DNA of 50,675 bases. Source: JALOBO01 sp023228225. Its GTDB lineage: Bacteria > Bacillota > Clostridia > Christensenellales > UBA1242. Each line of letters opens with the position of its first letter. The first letter of the stretch is position 1. The stretch spans positions 1-50,675 of the forward strand of contig JBAYMN010000005.1 of assembly GCA_041663585.1 (NCBI GenBank). The letters run 5' to 3'. This document shows, one piece after another, positions 49,622 to 50,675 of this stretch. A model generated the notes under the pieces. The model ran no database searches, was not told the origin of the DNA, and was given only the letters and a program-made list of their open reading frames with translations. A program made the translations under genes and the position numbers.

Positions 49622-50568
49622 CCGATATTTTTGATATTAAAAACATTAAGCCAATGCTTATAGAAGAAGTGAGGGATGCGTTTGATAGCAAAGATTTTAT
49701 TTACGAGTTTAAATTAGATGGAGAAAGGTGTATTGCATATTTAGACCCAAGTTATAAAACCGAACTCAGAAATAAACGGAACAGAATAATATTGCCTATG
49801 GTACCGGAACTCGCTGATATTAACAAGCAAGTTAAATGTCGTTGTGTTTTAGATGGCGAGTTAATTGTTATCAAAGATGGTAAACCTGATTTTTCGGAAA
49901 TTCAAAGGCGGTCAATAACTGGAAACGCTTTTAAAATTAAGTTAATGGCCGAAAAGTTTCCAGCCAGTTATATTGCTTTTGATATTCTTTATTACGATGA
50001 CCACGAAGTTACAAATTTAAATTTAATTGAACGCAAAAAACTACTTGAAAGTGTGGTTATAGAAAACAACAAAATGCAGGTTTCAAAATACATTGAAAAA
50101 CAAGGAATAAAATTATTTGATTTATCAAAAAAGTATGATTTAGAGGGTATAGTTGCAAAAAGAAAAGATAGCAAATATTTTTTTGACATTCGAACAAAAG
50201 ATTGGATTAAAATAAAAAATTTATTAGATGATGACTTTGTAATTTGTGGATATATAAAAAATAAAAATAATGTTGTTAGCATACTATTAGGGCAATACTT
50301 AAATGATACTTTAACCTTTATGGGGCATGTAATTTTAGGGATTAATACCAGAGACTATAATATAATTTCAAAAACAAAAGTTTTAAATCAATGCCCATTT
50401 ATTGAAGTTCCAGTAGGACACCAAAACGCCATTTGGATTACGCTAAAAAATGTGTGTACTGTAAAATTTTTACAAAGAACGCAAAGCGGGGCATTACGCC
50501 AGCCCGTTTATAAAAGTTTAAGACTAGATAAATCCCCCAGTGATTGCATTTATATTCCTATAAAATAA
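49618..50568 (+). CDS. ligD: LigD-type ATP-dependent DNA ligase
   Basis: 316 residues. Motif I FKLDGERCIAYL holds the adenylated Lys (about 32). CVLDGELIVI, ASYIAFDILYYD, LEGIVAKRKDSKY and KDWIKIKN are the remaining nucleotidyltransferase motifs. The C-terminal OB fold includes VKFLQRTQSGALRQPVYKSL. Polymerase and 3'-phosphoesterase domains of the large LigD are absent, so this is the minimal ligase form. It is translationally coupled to Ku and seals the ends that Ku holds. A terminator follows. Confidence 0.93.
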   Translation: MTDIFDIKNIKPMLIEEVRDAFDSKDFIYEFKLDGERCIAYLDPSYKTELRNKRNRIILPMVPELADINKQVKCRCVLDGELIVIKDGKPDFSEIQRRSITGNAFKIKLMAEKFPASYIAFDILYYDDHEVTNLNLIERKKLLESVVIENNKMQVSKYIEKQGIKLFDLSKKYDLEGIVAKRKDSKYFFDIRTKDWIKIKNLLDDDFVICGYIKNKNNVVSILLGQYLNDTLTFMGHVILGINTRDYNIISKTKVLNQCPFIEVPVGHQNAIWITLKNVCTVKFLQRTQSGALRQPVYKSLRLDKSPSDCIYIPIK

Positions 50569-50571
50569 ATT

Positions 50572-50598
50572 AAAAGCAGTTCATGATTAATTGCTTTT
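50572..50598 (+). terminator. Terminator of the Ku-ligase operon
   Basis: AAAAGCA (50572-50578) pairs with TGCTTTT (50592-50598), with a second short TT/AA pairing inside. Confidence 0.7.
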
Positions 50599-50633
50599 GC
50601 AAATCTTACCTAAACTATTAGTTAAATAAAAAA

Positions 50634-50656
50634 TACAGCACATATAATGTACTGTA
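50634..50656. repeat. Imperfect palindrome at the right edge
   Basis: TACAG (50634-50638) with CTGTA (50652-50656), and ACAT with ATGT inside, give a 9-pair stem with one mismatch. It could be an operator or the end of a gene beyond the window; the sequence stops too soon to tell. Confidence 0.4.
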
Positions 50657-50675
50657 CTTTGCTTATATTTGGCGG

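Overview
The window is low-GC DNA (roughly 30% by eye) from an endospore-forming Gram-positive bacterium. A GerA-family germination operon (9388-13398), AddAB rather than RecBCD, ribosomal-protein autoregulatory leaders of Firmicutes type and strong AGGAGG ribosome binding sites point to the class Clostridia, most likely an uncultured lineage. I cannot name the genus.

Left part, 1 to about 9100, is accessory. A minus-strand DUF262/DUF1524 (GmrSD-like) gene runs off the left edge (1-1508). It is followed by about 530 bases of repeat-rich non-coding DNA and then by the 3' half of a tRNA-Arg(CCU) gene (2037-2081) with no 5' half, the usual scar at the far end of an integrated element, which places positions 1 to about 2036 inside that element. 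Next come a PH/SHOCT protein, a truncated N6-adenine methyltransferase and small gene remnants, then a free-standing LeuRS-editing-domain-like protein with a Nudix hydrolase inserted in it (3633-4472). Three lipoprotein genes follow: a degenerate M23-like protein, an unknown, and a leucine-rich-repeat/HExxH protein. Two convergent phage structural genes (8304-9095) end the region.

Middle part, 9340-32000, is mostly core. It holds a gerABC-type operon behind a forespore-type promoter, rpsF-ssb-rpsR, a TrmH-family RNA methyltransferase, an ABC exporter pair, an SbcD/SbcC-like pair, rpmG-secE-nusG-rplK-rplA, rplJ-rplL behind an L10-type leader, an unknown gene and addB-addA. The rpoB/rpoC genes that normally follow rplL are not here. 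Convergent gene pairs are separated by strong intrinsic terminators.

Right part, 32155 to the end, carries an unknown membrane protein, PRC-barrel and SPFH/zinc-ribbon proteins, a DUF1858 protein, recD2, comF, an unknown gene, a TraX-like membrane protein, secA, prfB (with the autoregulatory +1 frameshift), tsaD, ndk, rplI, a DUF1540 protein, a ferritin-like protein, an HD-domain fusion protein and a two-gene non-homologous end-joining module (Ku plus LigD-type ligase).

Together the core genes cover translation (S6, S18, L33, L11, L1, L10, L7/L12, L9, RF2, t6A modification), protein export (SecA, SecE), transcription elongation (NusG), double-strand-break repair (AddAB, RecD2, SbcCD-like, Ku/LigD) and spore germination. 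No single obvious new multi-gene system is visible. The most unusual items are the LeuRS-editing/Nudix protein, the lipobox-less GerC with a Gly/Ser linker, the SbcC-like ATPase with a membrane hairpin where a zinc hook would be expected, the isolated phage pair with an in-frame stop between its parts, and the HD fusion protein.
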